Shown here: positions 33,202 through 34,555 of the stretch, one piece after another
How positions within the stretch are numbered: the first letter of the stretch is position 1
How the letters are laid out: each line of letters begins with the position of its first letter
DNA from: Porogramme epimiltina
Taxonomy: Eukaryota > Basidiomycota > Agaricomycetes > Polyporales > Polyporaceae
Length of the DNA: 34,555 nucleotides
Direction of reading: 5' to 3'
NCBI GenBank assembly: GCA_900155495.1
Contig: FTLJ01001105.1
Coordinates: forward strand, 1 to 34,555
Made by a program: the position numbers and the translations under genes
The notes under the pieces: generated by a model
Database searches by the model: none
Told to the model about the DNA's origin: nothing
Seen by the model: only the letters and a program-made list of their open reading frames with translations

Positions 33202-34336
33202 GGCGATGGCTGGGCCGGTGGGGGTGGTGGTACGCAGCCAAGGTGGGTCGTCAGGCGAGCTGGCCCGGGTGAGGCGGTGGAGGGGGACGGGAAGAGAGAA
33301 GGAGGAGATAGCGAGACGGGGAAGAGAAGAGAAATGAAAGGCACGATGGGCTTCGAGCGGGCGTGCCCATCCATCCGGGTGACGGTCACCGATGCCTCGC
33401 CCCCGCCTCCACCAATGGGCGCGTAATCTCCCCCTTGCTATATTTGGCCGCCGATCAGCCCTCTCACCCCGGTCTGATCACAACGCCCGACGCACTGCTC
33501 ACGCCTCTCCCTTTGCTCCGTTCCGCGATACACCGCCATGCCCTGCTGTTTACCCGCGACTCTCCGTAGCACTTTGTCGCACCCTCAGATGAAGCAAGTC
33601 AGCCAGTCGCTCGTGTTCCTGCCCCTCTCACGCTAGAAGGCACCCCGCAACGACACGCCCCACAGCGGAGCCTCACGACGGCTGCTATCACCCACGATTT
33701 GGAAATATGCCCCAATCAGCGCCCGCCCAACAAGGCAGGTTGCGGTCACCGCAAGCACGCCTTCCACTTTGACAGGAACGCCACGCCGTCTCTCCCAAGT
33801 TTTCGCGGACGATCACAGCGGACGGACACCGCCCAATTTCCTTGCAGCCGAAGTGCGCGCACCATCAGCGTCCTCAGTGTCCTAGACTCGTACGCGTCGC
33901 GTCGATTGGGCCTAATGATTATTCACGTGACCGTGTCGGGCTGCGCCAAGCCATGTTTTTGAGTGTCTCTCGATCCTCTTGCACCGCACATATCGGAATG
34001 GGGATGTCGGAAGGATTCTAGTTAGAGCCTAATTTCAATGATGAGCGCGCAGACGGAATCGAGAGATGAACACATCAACGCGCCCACAGCCTGGACCATC
34101 CACATTGTAGTCGTCTGAAACAACGTTCCGCGGATGATATACCCGATGTGTCGACGTCGAACACTGAACATGTAGAGACCTTCGGAGGACTGGCCCACAA
34201 GAATAGGTAACCCCTCTAGTAGTGCTCGTCTGAACCTAGGCACAAGGAACGCTCCCGCACCCAATTTCCGCTGTACAAGCTTCCTCCATGAGTGAATACA
34301 GACAAGGAGCGGAGCTGCCGCACACACTCACCACAG
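33202..34336. other. Intergenic, CorA copy B promoter / RCC1 gene 3' side
   Basis: About 1.1 kb. It should contain the copy B promoter (start codon at 33201) and the 3' end of the RCC1-repeat gene, which may extend here if that gene has another intron. The minus strand is C/T-rich just upstream of 33201. No other gene is supported. Confidence 0.45.
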
Positions 34337-34555
34337 CTAAGTACTAGGCTGCGCATCCCCAGCGCCCCGCACCAAGATCCAGCTCGTCCCACACCCAGCC
34401 CACACGTCCACCACCTCCCCGTCGCCCTCACCCCTCGGCCAAATCCTCGTCGGCAACCCAACGTCCTCCGTCCCGCCCGTGCCCAGGTTCCCGTGCTCGT
34501 TCCACCCCCACCCCCACACCTCCCTCTTCGCCCCTGCACCCGCCCCCTCGTTACC
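34337..34555 (-). CDS. RCC1-repeat (regulator of chromosome condensation-like) protein, C-terminal fragment
   Basis: The frame enters from the right edge and runs to a stop at 34337. It shows a classic RCC1 blade: VWGWGWNEHGNLGTG, then GLPTRIWP and VVDVWAGCGTSWIL. RCC1 propellers act as GTPase exchange factors or scaffolds. The WGWNEHGNLG and WAGCGTSW pair resembles yeast Ats1-like small RCC1 proteins, which function in tubulin and tRNA wobble-modification pathways; that assignment is tentative. The C-terminus is uncertain because a GTGCGG donor-like site follows TSWIL, so a further exon could lie at lower coordinates. The rest of the gene is outside the window. Confidence 0.75.
   Translation of the reverse strand, partial: GNEGAGAGAKREVWGWGWNEHGNLGTGGTEDVGLPTRIWPRGEGDGEVVDVWAGCGTSWILVRGAGDAQPST

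Noticed and set aside
31585..33426. Long forward frames of 270 and 277 codons opposite CorA copy B
   Set aside because: They are antisense shadows of conserved CorA exons and have no motifs of their own.

Overview
The window looks like nuclear DNA of a filamentous Agaricomycete (Basidiomycota), possibly a polypore-type wood-decay fungus. It is GC-rich with dense genes, and most genes are split by many short introns (mostly 46-80 bp, GT-AG, often GTRNGT donors). It carries families typical of these fungi: a DUF6533-type membrane protein, a LysM protein, a QDE-1-type RNA-dependent RNA polymerase and a multi-exon P450. No prokaryotic operons, transposase, CRISPR array, rRNA or convincing tRNA were seen. 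Exon coordinates were worked out by hand from splice sites, reading-frame phase and protein-family motifs. They have not been checked against transcripts.

Layout. (1) 1-842: 3' part of a low-complexity Pro/Ala/Gly-rich protein (+). (2) 1268-2570: adenosine kinase (-). (3) 3659-4433: membrane-anchored LysM protein (-), divergent from (4) 4806-6933: mitochondrial-type NAD(P)-malic enzyme (+). (5) 7121-8273: U1A/U2B''-type spliceosomal protein (-), ending tail-to-tail with malic enzyme. (6) 8943-10685: DUF6533-type multi-pass membrane protein (-). (7) 11728-13811: histone-deacetylase/acetylpolyamine-amidohydrolase family enzyme (-), divergent from (8) 15026-19480: cellular RNA-dependent RNA polymerase of RNA silencing (+). 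(9) 19481-21937: gene-poor stretch. (10) 21938-24517: cytochrome P450 (+, 14 exons). (11) 26291-29167 (+) and 30245-33201 (-): two CorA/Alr1-type Mg2+ transporter paralogues arranged tail-to-tail with the same 11-exon structure. (12) 34337-34555: end of an RCC1-repeat protein (-), cut by the window edge.

How the genes relate. Most are independent housekeeping genes: purine salvage, C4 metabolism, splicing and magnesium uptake. I see no biosynthetic cluster, and the P450 has no partner enzymes here. Two arrangements deserve attention. The RdRP and the deacetylase-family gene start 1.2 kb apart in divergent orientation, which could couple RNA silencing and (de)acetylation; this is inference. 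The CorA pair is an inverted gene duplication whose read-through transcripts would be antisense to the other copy. No unmistakably new system was found. The most unusual signals are the RdRP active site built from a 12-nt microexon, non-canonical splice donors, a possible intron-retention switch in the LysM protein, and the conserved architecture of the CorA pair.
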